A stretch of DNA of 64,000 bases from JAFEDN01 sp963697455 (GTDB lineage Bacteria; Pseudomonadota; Gammaproteobacteria; Coxiellales; Coxiellaceae), in contig CAVOOI010000015.1 in NCBI GenBank assembly GCA_963697455.1, forward strand, positions 23,968 through 87,967, written 5' to 3'. Under the pieces are notes generated by a model. The model was not told where the DNA came from. It saw only the letters and a list, made by a program, of their open reading frames with translations, and made no database searches. Shown here one piece after another: positions 44,186-52,113 of the stretch. How positions within the stretch are numbered: the first letter of the stretch is position 1; each line of letters starts with the position of its first letter. Made by a program: the position numbers and the translations under genes.

Positions 44186-45166
44186 ATGACAAATATCATG
44201 CATTCAGTACGAATCCATCAATCAGGTGAGCCTGAGGTTATGCGCTATGAAGAGTTACCTATCCCAGCTCCAGGCGCAAATGAGGCTTTAATTCAAGTGA
44301 AAGCTGCGGGCATTAACTTTATTGATATTTATATTCGCTCCGGAGTTTATTCTCGTCCATTCCCGTCTACTTTAGGTTTTGAAGGCGCAGGAATCGTTAT
44401 CGCCGTGGGTGCTGATGTTAGCCATATCAAACCGGGAGATCGAGTGGCGTGGACGGATGTATTTGGTTCGTATTCCTCGCACGTGCTTGCACCTGCGGAT
44501 CGCTTAGTACTCCTGCCCGATTCATTGAGCTTTGAACAAGGCGCAGCCGCTATGTTACAAGGCATGACCGCGCAATATTTGACACAGGGCGCTTACTGGT
44601 TGAAACCAGGCGATACGTGTTTGGTGCATGCAGCCGCTGGCGGTGTGGGTTTGTTACTATGCCAAATCGCTAAAATATTGGGAGCGCGCGTGATTGGCAC
44701 GGTATCCTCTACCGAAAAAGCTCGGCTAGCACGCGCCGCTGGAGCGGATGAAATTATTATTTACACCGAGCAGGATTTCAGCAGTGAAATACAAAAACTC
44801 ACCAACGGCGCTGGCGTCAACGTGGTTTATGATTCCGTCGGCAAGGATACGTTTGAAAAAAGTTTAGCGTCATTAGGTTTGCGCGGATATCTAGTAATCT
44901 TTGGTCAGGCTAGCGGTCCAGCGCCATTATTGGATACACAAAAATTAGCAGCTAACGCTTTATTTCTGACTCGGCCTTCGCTATTTAAATATATAGTGAC
45001 TCGAGAAGAATTGCTGACTAGAGCCAACCAGGTGTTCGCATGGATTAGCGCCGGAAAATTAAATCTGCGCATCGAGCATAAATATGCTTTGCAACAAGCC
45101 GCAGAAGCGCATCATGCTCTAGCCGGTAGAAAAACCACCGGCAAAATTCTATTAATTCCAGGGTAA
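44186..45166 (+). CDS. qor: NADPH:quinone oxidoreductase (zeta-crystallin type)
   Basis: Start at 44186 with TGGAGG upstream; the open frame begins within purF. 326 residues, medium-chain dehydrogenase without zinc ligands. N-terminal catalytic domain (AAGINFIDIYIRSGVY), then nucleotide-binding AAAGGVGLLLCQ (about 150-161). YDSVGKDTFEKSLASLGLRG fits Qor. Reduces quinones or related carbonyls with NADPH. Confidence 0.92.
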   Translation: MTNIMHSVRIHQSGEPEVMRYEELPIPAPGANEALIQVKAAGINFIDIYIRSGVYSRPFPSTLGFEGAGIVIAVGADVSHIKPGDRVAWTDVFGSYSSHVLAPADRLVLLPDSLSFEQGAAAMLQGMTAQYLTQGAYWLKPGDTCLVHAAAGGVGLLLCQIAKILGARVIGTVSSTEKARLARAAGADEIIIYTEQDFSSEIQKLTNGAGVNVVYDSVGKDTFEKSLASLGLRGYLVIFGQASGPAPLLDTQKLAANALFLTRPSLFKYIVTREELLTRANQVFAWISAGKLNLRIEHKYALQQAAEAHHALAGRKTTGKILLIPG

Positions 45167-45211
45167 CCCGTGTTAGGTTTGAATAGTCTACTTGATAGGT
45201 TTTCTCACTCA

Positions 45212-45938
45212 TCACTCTACCTCTTCGCCAGCATTCAGCGCATAAAACTCATGCAGCTTGGCTTGTAACAATTTTTTATCGGGTAATTGCGTCTGGTATT
45301 CGGCAATAAGCGCCGGGGATAAAGAACGGCTGAGTGCATATTCCACCACCTCTTGATCCTTACTGGCGTATAGCAGCACACCAATGGCGGGATTTTCATG
45401 CGGCTTTCTATGGTCGCGATCCAGCGCTTCCAGATAGAAATTAAGTTTACCGATATGCTCTGGTTCGAAGCGGTCAATTTTCAGCTCGAACGCTACTAAG
45501 GCATTTAAGCCACGATGGAAAAATAACAAATCCCCGTTTACTCCATTTTTCTTGAATGGACATCTTGAGGTAAAATTCACGCTCTTCCGGTCGTTTGCTT
45601 TGACTGAGTATAATCAAATTATGTGTCCAAGGTAATTGTCTCACCAGCGGTGAGACTTTTATATCTCCTTGATAAATTTCATAAAACTGACGCATTCGAA
45701 ACAAATTGGGTCGGGTAAAGCCTTTTAAATTAGGCTGCGTTAATACCAAATGACGCGCCAATGCATCAACCACCCCATCTCCCCATTCGGCAGCTTGCAC
45801 CTTGTGACTGATATACTCACCTACTTGCCAGTAAAGCTCGATTAAGGTGGTGTTCACTGCTTGATAAGCTCGCTTGCGCGCGTTTTCAATCAGTTGGACA
45901 ATTTCAGCAAAATCTGGCTTTTGCGCTAGCTTTATCAT
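45212..45938 (-). pseudogene. DUF1016/YhcG-family PD-(D/E)XK nuclease, internally deleted
   Basis: N-terminal YhcG_N part (45474-45938: YWQVGEYISHKVQAAEWGDGVVDALA ... EEREFYLKMSIQEKWSK) joins abruptly to the C-terminal nuclease part (45212-45550: GDLLFFHRGLNALVAFELK, then NPAIGVLLYASKDQEVVEYALS) in another frame. About 100 residues that normally lie between IQEKWS and the DLLFFHRGL block are gone. A deletion with frame change is a real lesion, not a base error. These nucleases commonly sit inside type I restriction-modification loci, which agrees with the HsdM remnant at its 5' end. Confidence 0.8.
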
Positions 45939-46049
45939 GAATGCACCTCTTGCAGCAATCGCATAATTTCCACACTCACCGCATCTAAATCGGCATCAAT
46001 TTCCGCCAGATCTCTAGGTGGCTGGTACTGGGTAATCGTGCCAGGCTTT
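45935..46049 (-). pseudogene. HsdM C-terminal remnant (type I restriction-modification)
   Basis: Upstream of and overlapping the YhcG ATG (ATGA), the frame reads KKPGTITQYQPPRDLAEIDA then DLDAVSVEIMRLLQEVHS and stop. The PPRDLAEIDA-xx-EIM-xLL-xEV tail is common at the end of HsdM-type DNA methyltransferases. The rest of the methylase is missing; the FosA-like gene begins directly beyond. Confidence 0.5.
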
Positions 46050-46054
46050 TTTAC

Positions 46055-46465
46055 TTAGACAAACCATTCAATATTTTTCCATGCTCCCGGATCAGCCTTT
46101 TTGGCAATAATACGTGTTTTCCAGTCACTAGCATGAATCTCCAGTTTATGTTCATCCGGATCTAAAAAATATAATGAATCACCAGGAGAAGTGTTATCTT
46201 TGAAAACTGCAGCGCCTGAGCTAATAATACGGCGGCTCATGGCGGCGAATTCCTCAGATGAAACGGTAAAGGCGTAATGGGTATAACAAGGATTGGGCTG
46301 ACGTTTTTCGTCTACATTTAAGCAAAACCAAAAATCACCGACTAAGAAATAAGCGCCTTTATCCCATCGGCACAAGGGTTTTAATCCGAGAACGTCTCGA
46401 TAAAAATGAAAAGACTTCTTAATATTCTGAACGGCTAAAGTAATGTGGTTCATACCAGTAATCAT
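46055..46465 (-). CDS. FosA-like glyoxalase/VOC-family protein
   Basis: Start at 46465 chosen since GGAG has 8-base spacing there; an in-frame GTG lies three codons up. 136 residues of the vicinal oxygen chelate fold. Metal ligands expected for FosA are present: His in NHITLAV, His in YTHYAF and Glu in KLEIH; the RWDKGAYFLVGDFWFCL and YFLDPDEHKLE blocks are close to FosA, which opens fosfomycin with glutathione. A resistance role is likely by similarity but untested. It fills the place where hsdM was cut. Confidence 0.8.
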   Translation of the reverse strand: MITGMNHITLAVQNIKKSFHFYRDVLGLKPLCRWDKGAYFLVGDFWFCLNVDEKRQPNPCYTHYAFTVSSEEFAAMSRRIISSGAAVFKDNTSPGDSLYFLDPDEHKLEIHASDWKTRIIAKKADPGAWKNIEWFV

Positions 46466-46511
46466 CGGTTTCACTCCAATAGCGGTAAACTAAAACTGAA
46501 GAATTCTAAGT

Positions 46512-46659
46512 TATCCTCTGCCGTATATATCCTCAATTCGAACTATGTCATCTTCGCCGAGATAATCGCCCACTTGCACTTCGATAATTTTCGCAATTTG
46601 TTTGCCAAAATTCTCGATGCGGTGCAAAGCTTCGCGCGGGATGTAAATGCTTTCATTAG
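46512..46659 (-). pseudogene. Partial duplicate of the phosphomannose isomerase cupin gene
   Basis: About 148 bases nearly identical to the 3' half of the cupin gene at 47707-48060 (compare 47711-47862). It encodes ESIYIPREALHRIENFGKQI and onward to IEDIYGR with a few silent changes, but has no start. A 3' fragment left by a duplication or recombination. Confidence 0.85.
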
Positions 46660-46712
46660 CGATTATTCTATACTAAAAAATTAAATCACACCACTGAATT
46701 GAGTGCCAATGA

Positions 46713-46765
46713 TGCCAGGCTTGTCAATTTGGCATTTTAGAATTGTCAAATTGGCAAGCCTGGCA
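46713..46765. repeat. Hairpin with TGCCAGGCTTG arms
   Basis: 46713-46731 (TGCCAGGCTTGTCAATTTG) pairs with 46747-46765 over 18 of 19 bases; the loop is 15 bases. The motif GTGCCAGGCTT also occurs at about 46036-46046, at the hsdM/fosA junction. Placed directly upstream of the small Fic-partner gene. Confidence 0.75.
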
Positions 46766-46790
46766 CGGGTTATTTTAACTAAATCTGTGA

Positions 46791-46796
46791 TATAAT
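46791..46796 (+). promoter_or_regulatory. Consensus -10 box 7 bases before the small Fic-partner gene
   Basis: TATAAT in TGATATAATTAAAACATG. With usual spacing transcription would start at or next to the ATG, and no ribosome site is present, so the message may be leaderless. A -35 box is not clear. Confidence 0.45.
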
Positions 46797-46802
46797 TAAA
46801 AC

Positions 46803-46964
46803 ATGAGCAAAAAAAATTTATTAGAGACAAATCCCTACTTAGCAAACCTTGAATTAAGAGGGAAAATGATACATGCCAGCGTGGTCACTTCTACCGCTAT
46901 TGAAGGCGTCCATATTAAAGTGCAAAGCGGGTTAAAGCGTGTTAACCCCCGCAAGAAGAAATAA
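46803..46964 (+). CDS. Small Fic-partner protein with inhibitory-helix motif (53 aa), putative antitoxin
   Basis: Too short for usual gene callers. MSKKNLLETNPYLANLELRG, then KMIHASVVTSTAIEGVHIKV and a basic tail. Residues 30-35, STAIEG, fit the (S/T)xxxE(G/N) motif whose Glu blocks ATP binding in Fic enzymes; in class I systems this helix is on a separate antitoxin such as VbhA. Its stop is one base from the stop of the convergent fic gene. The motif, the lack of such a helix in the Fic protein and the neighbourhood support an antitoxin role; the convergent order is unusual. Confidence 0.65.
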   Translation: MSKKNLLETNPYLANLELRGKMIHASVVTSTAIEGVHIKVQSGLKRVNPRKKK

Positions 46965-46965
46965 A

Positions 46966-47619
46966 CTACTTTTTATAAATTCGAAGCGTCCTGCGGATAA
47001 CTGAAGCTAATATTTTAACCATCGGTTCATAATTTCTATCTAACCCAACTCTCACTGCTGCAAAATATTCTTGTTTCTTTTTACCTTCTATACTCCCAAA
47101 GTCTAACGGAGGTAATCCGGCTTGCAATGCCATTAACCAAATCAGGAGACGCCCAAGTCGGCCATTTCCTTCGCGAAACGGATGTATCAAAATAAATTCC
47201 ACATGAGTAATCGCAATAGCACGAGCAATTTCATCCAACGAAGTAAAACAACAGGGACTCCATTTCTTAAGTTGGTCATTTTCAAATTTTTTCATGAGTG
47301 ACGGCACTTGCTGCGCAGATGCAAAAGGAAAGCCGTCTTTTTCCATATTGACTTGCCTATATTGCCCTGCCCATGAATAGATGTCTCTCAGCCATATTTT
47401 ATGCATCTTACAAATATCTGCAGCAGTAAATTGATGAATTTTTCCAAACATAGCGGCAGATTGTTTATGAGTCTCCTCTAACCTTTGCCATTCCAGCGTA
47501 TCGAGTTCACGTTTCTTTTTTATACCTAACAAATTTTTTAAAACACGCCCGCGAGAACTTGGCTCAAATTGAGTTTCTTCTGATTCAACTTGATAACGTC
47601 TACCTATCTTTAAACTCAT
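46966..47619 (-). CDS. Fic-family protein (putative AMP transferase)
   Basis: A 217-residue Fic-domain protein. The active motif HPFREGNGRLGR (146-157) is complete: catalytic His146, the acidic residue and both Arg/Asn needed for phosphate binding, so it should be competent to transfer AMP or another nucleotide. A flap region (QVNMEKDGFPFASAQQV, 89-105) precedes it. The N terminus (ESEETQFEPSSRGRVLKNLLGI) is found in a group of small Fic proteins that have a separate inhibitor. No inhibitory (S/T)xxxE(G/N) motif is visible at either end. Targets unknown. Confidence 0.9.
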   Translation of the reverse strand: MSLKIGRRYQVESEETQFEPSSRGRVLKNLLGIKKKRELDTLEWQRLEETHKQSAAMFGKIHQFTAADICKMHKIWLRDIYSWAGQYRQVNMEKDGFPFASAQQVPSLMKKFENDQLKKWSPCCFTSLDEIARAIAITHVEFILIHPFREGNGRLGRLLIWLMALQAGLPPLDFGSIEGKKKQEYFAAVRVGLDRNYEPMVKILASVIRRTLRIYKK

Positions 47620-47706
47620 TGTTAGATTCTCCGTGACTATTCTGGCAAATTATAACGCTATTCTAGCGCATTCATCGCTGTATGCCTTAACGTACGGCGA
47701 ACTATT

Positions 47707-48060
47707 TTACCTACCGTAGATATCTTCAATGCGGACTATATCATCTTCGCCGAGATAATCGCCCACTTGCACTTCGATAATTTTCGCAATTTGTTTGCCG
47801 AAATTTTCGATACGATGCAAAGCTTCGCGCGGGATGTAAACGCTTTCATTTACTTGATAGATTCTAGTTTGATCGTGGACAGTCAGAGTAGGGGACCCAG
47901 CAACAACTACCCAATGTTCGGCGCGTTTGAAATGTTTTTGTAAGGATAAACGCCCGCCAGGATTAATCGTTAATGATTTTACTTGATAATTATTTTCGAT
48001 CCGCAAGGTTTCATAAGTTCCCCATGGGCGTTCATAAATTTTTCCAACTTCATTATTCAT
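47707..48060 (-). CDS. Phosphomannose isomerase type II-like cupin
   Basis: Start at 48060 with AAGGAG upstream; the frame extends into the ROK gene. 117 residues forming one cupin barrel equal to the C-terminal domain of ManC-type mannose-1-phosphate guanylyltransferase/phosphomannose isomerase: RPWGTYETL, PGGRLSLQKHFKRAEHWVVVAG (metal His and Glu), YIPREALHRIENFG and the end IVRIEDIYGR. It should interconvert mannose-6-P and fructose-6-P, or act as a sugar-P isomerase. Third gene of a sugar operon. Confidence 0.88.
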   Translation of the reverse strand: MNNEVGKIYERPWGTYETLRIENNYQVKSLTINPGGRLSLQKHFKRAEHWVVVAGSPTLTVHDQTRIYQVNESVYIPREALHRIENFGKQIAKIIEVQVGDYLGEDDIVRIEDIYGR

Positions 48061-48976
48061 TAATTTTCTCCTTATGATTATGATTGCTGAGTAACGCCAA
48101 TTCTGCAATAGCGATGGCGCCTAAAACCCCGGCGTTTTCCTCTAGGCCAGGTTTGACTACGTAATTTTCTAATCCTTGGATAACGGTCGGGTTTTGAATG
48201 TAACCGCCGAGATGGTTGACAAGCTGGCGGCGGATTTTTGGTAAAAGGTGAGCTTGGCGCATAACCCCGCCACCGACAATAATCCGCTTGGGTGATACAG
48301 TCAAAGTATAATTCGCCAGTGCTATTCCGATGTAGCTCGCTTCAAATTCCCAGCCAGGATGATCTTCCGGTAGATCAAGGGCCGATTTGACTCCCCAGCG
48401 TTCTTTTAAAGAGGGGCCTGAGGCTAGACCTTCCAAACAATTATGGTGATATTCGCAAACTCCGGCAAAAGTATCGTCTTTATGTTGGGGAATTAATATA
48501 TGGCCCATTTCCGGGTGCATTGCGCCATGCACCAATTGATGGTTGACGATCAATCCGCCGCCGATGCCGGTGCCAATCGTTAAATATAAGACGTCGCTGA
48601 TGTTTTGTGCGGCGCCCCAGCGGTATTCGCTAATCGCAGCGGCGTTCACATCGGTGTCGAAACCGACTGGACAATTGAATTCACGCTGTAGCGCGCCGAC
48701 AAAGTCGAAATTTATCCAGTCGTGTTTTGGAGTGGTGGTGATATAACCGTAAGTCGGCGAAGTATGATCTAAATCCAATGGCCCAAAAATGGAAGCTCCG
48801 ATTCCAGCGATCTCGACTTTGCGTTGTACGCCACGAATATAATCTATGAGCGCGCGCATGGTAATGGTGGGAGTTTCAGTGCGGATGACGGTTCGATCTT
48901 GTAAATCATCAGGCCCGGAGCCATAAGCGCAAACAAACTTAGTGCCGCCGCCTTCAATACCTATAAAATATGCCAT
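48053..48976 (-). CDS. ROK-family sugar kinase (fructokinase-like)
   Basis: A 307-residue ROK kinase. Phosphate loop GIEGGGTKF (6-14), DTDVNAAAISEYRWGAA (catalytic Asp region), TIGTGIGGGLIV, HPEMGHILIP and the zinc site with C, H and C in GVCEYHHNCLEGLASGP. The pattern fits bacterial fructokinases (ScrK/GmuE type). Overlaps the downstream cupin gene by eight bases, so phosphorylation and isomerisation are coupled. Confidence 0.9.
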   Translation of the reverse strand: MAYFIGIEGGGTKFVCAYGSGPDDLQDRTVIRTETPTITMRALIDYIRGVQRKVEIAGIGASIFGPLDLDHTSPTYGYITTTPKHDWINFDFVGALQREFNCPVGFDTDVNAAAISEYRWGAAQNISDVLYLTIGTGIGGGLIVNHQLVHGAMHPEMGHILIPQHKDDTFAGVCEYHHNCLEGLASGPSLKERWGVKSALDLPEDHPGWEFEASYIGIALANYTLTVSPKRIIVGGGVMRQAHLLPKIRRQLVNHLGGYIQNPTVIQGLENYVVKPGLEENAGVLGAIAIAELALLSNHNHKEKINE

Positions 48977-48989
48977 TTTTAATACCTCT

Positions 48990-50012
48990 TTATGATAAAG
49001 TGGCGCTATAAGCCAGCACCACTACTGCCAATATTAATAAACCAATTGCTGACAATGCGCGGCGGGCAATCGCCTTGGACACATGCGACCACTCGTGATG
49101 CCGCCATCCCCAAAAATTTGCGGCTAGAATAATCAGTACCATAAACAATGGCCAGCCCACTACCGGCCCTAAATTGCCAATCAATAATGAAGCTTGACTA
49201 TATAGTATGAGAGCGCAATACCAAAATATGGCCATCTGAATAGTCCATAAAAAATTAACCCGGCTGCCGGAGATTTGAAAACGCGAGAGGGTATTATTTT
49301 TACGAAGTAAGTAAACCATATAGATTGCATAAGGAATAAAAGTAAAGGTTAAAAAAACCGGCCAAATAATCATGGCTGCAGCTAGATGATTCATTCCGGC
49401 ATTTAACGCTACGGTCTGTAAGCCATGAGTCGCTGCGAAAGTAAAATTCTGTAGTGCTGAACAAAAGCCTGCGATGACGGCCAGCACAATGCCTAATTGA
49501 TATGAGCCGGTGGGCTGCAAATCTGGCCGCATTTGCTTAGTGTAAGTATCGCGCTGCTTTCCAGCCTGGCAGGAAATGGCTAGCCCGGCAATAATCAAGA
49601 TAATACCAATTAAGGTCGTGAATCCAAACCAAGTAAAAATTTTCTCAGGGTGGAGGACGACTAAAGGTAATAGAAATCCTAAACCGGTTCCCAATCCAAT
49701 ATTGATTACAAATCCAAGTCCAAAGCCGATTATTTTAAGACATTGAGCGAAGCAAGCCTGGCCGACGCCAAATAGAATGCCGCCAACCATTAAGGCTATT
49801 AATGCTGGGGTAGGTAGATGTAAGTACACCGCGGCGGCATTGGGAGCTAATAGAAAAATAATCGCCCAAGGCAGAATTAAAAAGGCCCAAACCGCATAAT
49901 GGAGCCAAATATTTTCAAAATGCCAATGCTTAATATTTTTGGTGGGTAATGCAAACGAACCATTAATAATCCCGCCGATAAAAATATAAATTAGGGCGGC
50001 GAAAATAGTCAT
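48990..50012 (-). CDS. Sugar permease, RhaT/GRP-like (DMT superfamily)
   Basis: A 340-residue protein with about ten membrane helices. The N terminus (IGGIINGSFALPTKNIKHWHFENIWLHYAVWAF) and the middle (CFAQCLKIIGFGLGFVINIGLGTGLGFLLPL) resemble the L-rhamnose-proton symporter RhaT. It begins the operon transporter-ROK kinase-cupin; the substrate is more likely mannose, fructose or a related hexose than rhamnose, judging by the neighbours. That is inference. Confidence 0.82.
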   Translation of the reverse strand: MTIFAALIYIFIGGIINGSFALPTKNIKHWHFENIWLHYAVWAFLILPWAIIFLLAPNAAAVYLHLPTPALIALMVGGILFGVGQACFAQCLKIIGFGLGFVINIGLGTGLGFLLPLVVLHPEKIFTWFGFTTLIGIILIIAGLAISCQAGKQRDTYTKQMRPDLQPTGSYQLGIVLAVIAGFCSALQNFTFAATHGLQTVALNAGMNHLAAAMIIWPVFLTFTFIPYAIYMVYLLRKNNTLSRFQISGSRVNFLWTIQMAIFWYCALILYSQASLLIGNLGPVVGWPLFMVLIILAANFWGWRHHEWSHVSKAIARRALSAIGLLILAVVVLAYSATLS

Positions 50013-50064
50013 CTTTACCTCGACAGGCTATAAAATGATCGTATTATATCCTCATTCTGCCTGT

Positions 50065-50096
50065 CCAGCAATTCTCGCTTAAGCGAGAATTGCTGG
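50065..50096. repeat. Perfect 32-bp palindrome
   Basis: CCAGCAATTCTCGCTT (50065-50080) followed immediately by its exact complement (50081-50096). Lies between the stop of the exported protein gene and the transporter start. A related imperfect palindrome sits at the end of the gene at 28287-28628. May work as a terminator without a T tract. Confidence 0.75.
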
Positions 50097-50108
50097 TTTC
50101 TTCACTAA

Positions 50109-50627
50109 CTATTTGGACTTTTTGATCGCCCCGATAGGAAATTCACAAAAAAAGTGATTAGCAGTTTCGGTGATTTTAATGGTATACCCTGAATTTTTTG
50201 CTTCAGGACTTTCCAAATAATCTCCACTAATTTTGCAGGTTTGATCGATGCCTTTGCTATCCACTTGGGATATTTGTAACGTAAATTGTTCAGGCCCGAA
50301 GTTGCCGTCACCAGTATCGTAATAACAATAATCAGGCACGCTAGCGAATCGTGATGGGTCAAATGTTATAGTGAATTGCTGGCCAGTTTTTACGGTTGGG
50401 TCTTGGCCTAAATTTAAATAGGGTGTTAGCGGAGTTGATCCAGTGCACTCATTAGGCTGACCGCTGACACCATAGCTAAGAGTGGCATTGGTGATCGTGA
50501 TGGGGTTGATAACAGAGTCACTTGAATTCAAAAGATAAAATGTGGTGCTGGCTGCGAACGAAGCGCCAGGGAAGGCTAAAGGAATGAGCAGTAAATTCCT
50601 TGCTAACTGTTTTTTAATAAAATTCAT
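50109..50627 (-). CDS. Exported protein, unknown
   Basis: AAGGAGAG before the ATG. 172 residues with a signal peptide (cleavage after about residue 25, PGASFAAS). The mature part is beta-rich with four Cys (ECTGST, DYCYYD, TCKISG, FFCEF) that could form two disulfides. No family recognised; size and style are those of small periplasmic or secreted proteins. Single gene. Confidence 0.7.
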   Translation of the reverse strand: MNFIKKQLARNLLLIPLAFPGASFAASTTFYLLNSSDSVINPITITNATLSYGVSGQPNECTGSTPLTPYLNLGQDPTVKTGQQFTITFDPSRFASVPDYCYYDTGDGNFGPEQFTLQISQVDSKGIDQTCKISGDYLESPEAKNSGYTIKITETANHFFCEFPIGAIKKSK

Positions 50628-50738
50628 TTTTCTCTCCTTTTAAATTTGAATTAAATAAATATCAGTTTGCAATTGTATGTAATTCTAAGATATTACGCAA
50701 TCAATAATATTGGCTTGAATGTATGTTAAAATGCAGGA

Positions 50739-51686
50739 ATGATTTTAGACAGAAAAATATCCGTGGCGCCGATGATGGCCTATACCGATCGCCATTTTCG
50801 AGTGTTAATGCGCCTGATCACCCAAAAGGCCGTACTGTACACTGAAATGGTCACTACCGGCTCGCTGATTCACGGCGATGCTATCCGGCATCTGGATTTT
50901 TCGCCTTTGGAGCGGCCTTTAGCGCTGCAACTGGGGGGTTCTCACCCTCAGGAATTAGCGGCATGCGCGCGGATAGCAGAAGATTTGCAATATGATGAAG
51001 TTAATTTAAATGTTGGCTGTCCCAGTGAGCGGGTACGTTCCGGGCAATTTGGCGCCTGTCTTATGAAGCAGCCGGAGTTAGTGGCCGAATGTGTGGCGGC
51101 CATGCGCGCTGCGGTCAAGCTACCGGTTACGGTTAAAACTCGGATTGGCGTGGACCAACAAGATAGTTATGAAGAATTGAGCCGTTTTGTCTCTATATTA
51201 AAGCAGGCAGGCTGTGAGGTTTTTATTCTCCATGCCCGTAAAGCTTGGTTAAAGGGACTTAGTCCGCGTCAAAATCGCAGTGTTCCGCCGCTGCGTTATG
51301 AGATGGTTTATCAACTGAAGCAGGATTTTCCCGAATTGACCATCATTATTAATGGCGGTATCAAGACCTGGGATGATATAAACGCCCACCTACGGGTTGT
51401 CGATGGCGTGATGATAGGCCGAGAAGCTTACGATAATCCCTGCTTATTGGCGGATAATTCTGGATTAGATCGCGCTGCGGTAGTCAAAAATTATCTACCT
51501 TACCTGGCGGAGCAGTTAAATAAAGAGACGCAGTTTTGGAAAATGTCCCGGCACTTAATGGGCATATTTCAGAGTCAACGCGGGGTAAAACAGTGGCGCC
51601 GTATGCTAAGCGAGTGGCGGCAAGCCCCGAAAACTCTAGAGGAATTAAGGGATAAAGTAGAGGATATGCTCACTCAGATTGGATAA
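50739..51686 (+). CDS. dusA: tRNA-dihydrouridine(20/20a) synthase
   Basis: A 315-residue FMN enzyme reducing uridines of the tRNA D loop. VAPMMAYTDRHFR (9-21), LQLGGSHPQEL, NVGCPSERV with the catalytic Cys94, KTRIGVD, HARKAWLKGLSP and INGGIKTWDD match DusA rather than DusB/C. Normal length, intact frame. Confidence 0.96.
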   Translation: MILDRKISVAPMMAYTDRHFRVLMRLITQKAVLYTEMVTTGSLIHGDAIRHLDFSPLERPLALQLGGSHPQELAACARIAEDLQYDEVNLNVGCPSERVRSGQFGACLMKQPELVAECVAAMRAAVKLPVTVKTRIGVDQQDSYEELSRFVSILKQAGCEVFILHARKAWLKGLSPRQNRSVPPLRYEMVYQLKQDFPELTIIINGGIKTWDDINAHLRVVDGVMIGREAYDNPCLLADNSGLDRAAVVKNYLPYLAEQLNKETQFWKMSRHLMGIFQSQRGVKQWRRMLSEWRQAPKTLEELRDKVEDMLTQIG

Positions 51687-51691
51687 AAGAC

Positions 51692-51776
51692 CTGTCATTC
51701 CCGCGAAGGCGCGTGGGCGTTAAGAGTACTATTCCCTCCCCTTTCCAAGGGGAGGGTTAGGGTGGGGATGGTTTAG
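51692..51776 (+). repeat. Composite repeat family C/D, intact copy
   Basis: CTGTCATTCCCGCGAAGGCG, then GGCGTTAAGAGTACTATTCC, CCTCCCCTTTCCAAGGGGAG, GGTTAGGGTGGGG and ATGGTTTAG. Equals the copy at 11003-12771 without the IS. It lies between convergent dusA and rpmE, and its AAGGGGAGGG stem may serve as terminator. Confidence 0.85.
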
Positions 51777-51778
51777 GT

Positions 51779-52006
51779 TTAGGCTGCGCCTTGTTTCTTA
51801 TCTTTTTTGGCGTACCGCTGACGGAACCGTTCCACGCGCCCAGCAGTATCAATCATTTTTTGCTGACCGGTAAAGAAAGGATGGCAATGTGAGCAAATAT
51901 CTAAATGTACTTCTTCCTGTTCAATTGTGGAGTTCACTTTAAAAGTGTGGCCGCAATTACAGTGAAAAGTCACTTCGTGATACTTGGGATGAATGTTTTT
52001 TTGCAT
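51779..52006 (-). CDS. rpmE: 50S ribosomal protein L31
   Basis: A 75-residue zinc-type (C+) L31: N terminus MQKNIHPKYHEVTFHCNCG, with CNC and CSHC as zinc-binding cysteines, and HPFFTGQQKMIDTAGRVERF, the L31 signature. Normal length. The presence of all four Cys separates it from the zinc-free L31B form induced by zinc starvation. Confidence 0.97.
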   Translation of the reverse strand: MQKNIHPKYHEVTFHCNCGHTFKVNSTIEQEEVHLDICSHCHPFFTGQQKMIDTAGRVERFRQRYAKKDKKQGAA

Positions 52007-52113
52007 TGTTTATTCCTCTGGTCTTGGCAAGCTCATTATCATAATGGAAATTAAACCGTTTTGCAACCGGGGATTCTCACATGGTTGTCTCAAAACGGTC
52101 TGTGCATCAACAA

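Noticed and set aside
46445..46684. Plus-strand open frame of 79 codons
   Set aside because: It is the antisense of the duplicated cupin fragment and the fosA start; no ribosome site.
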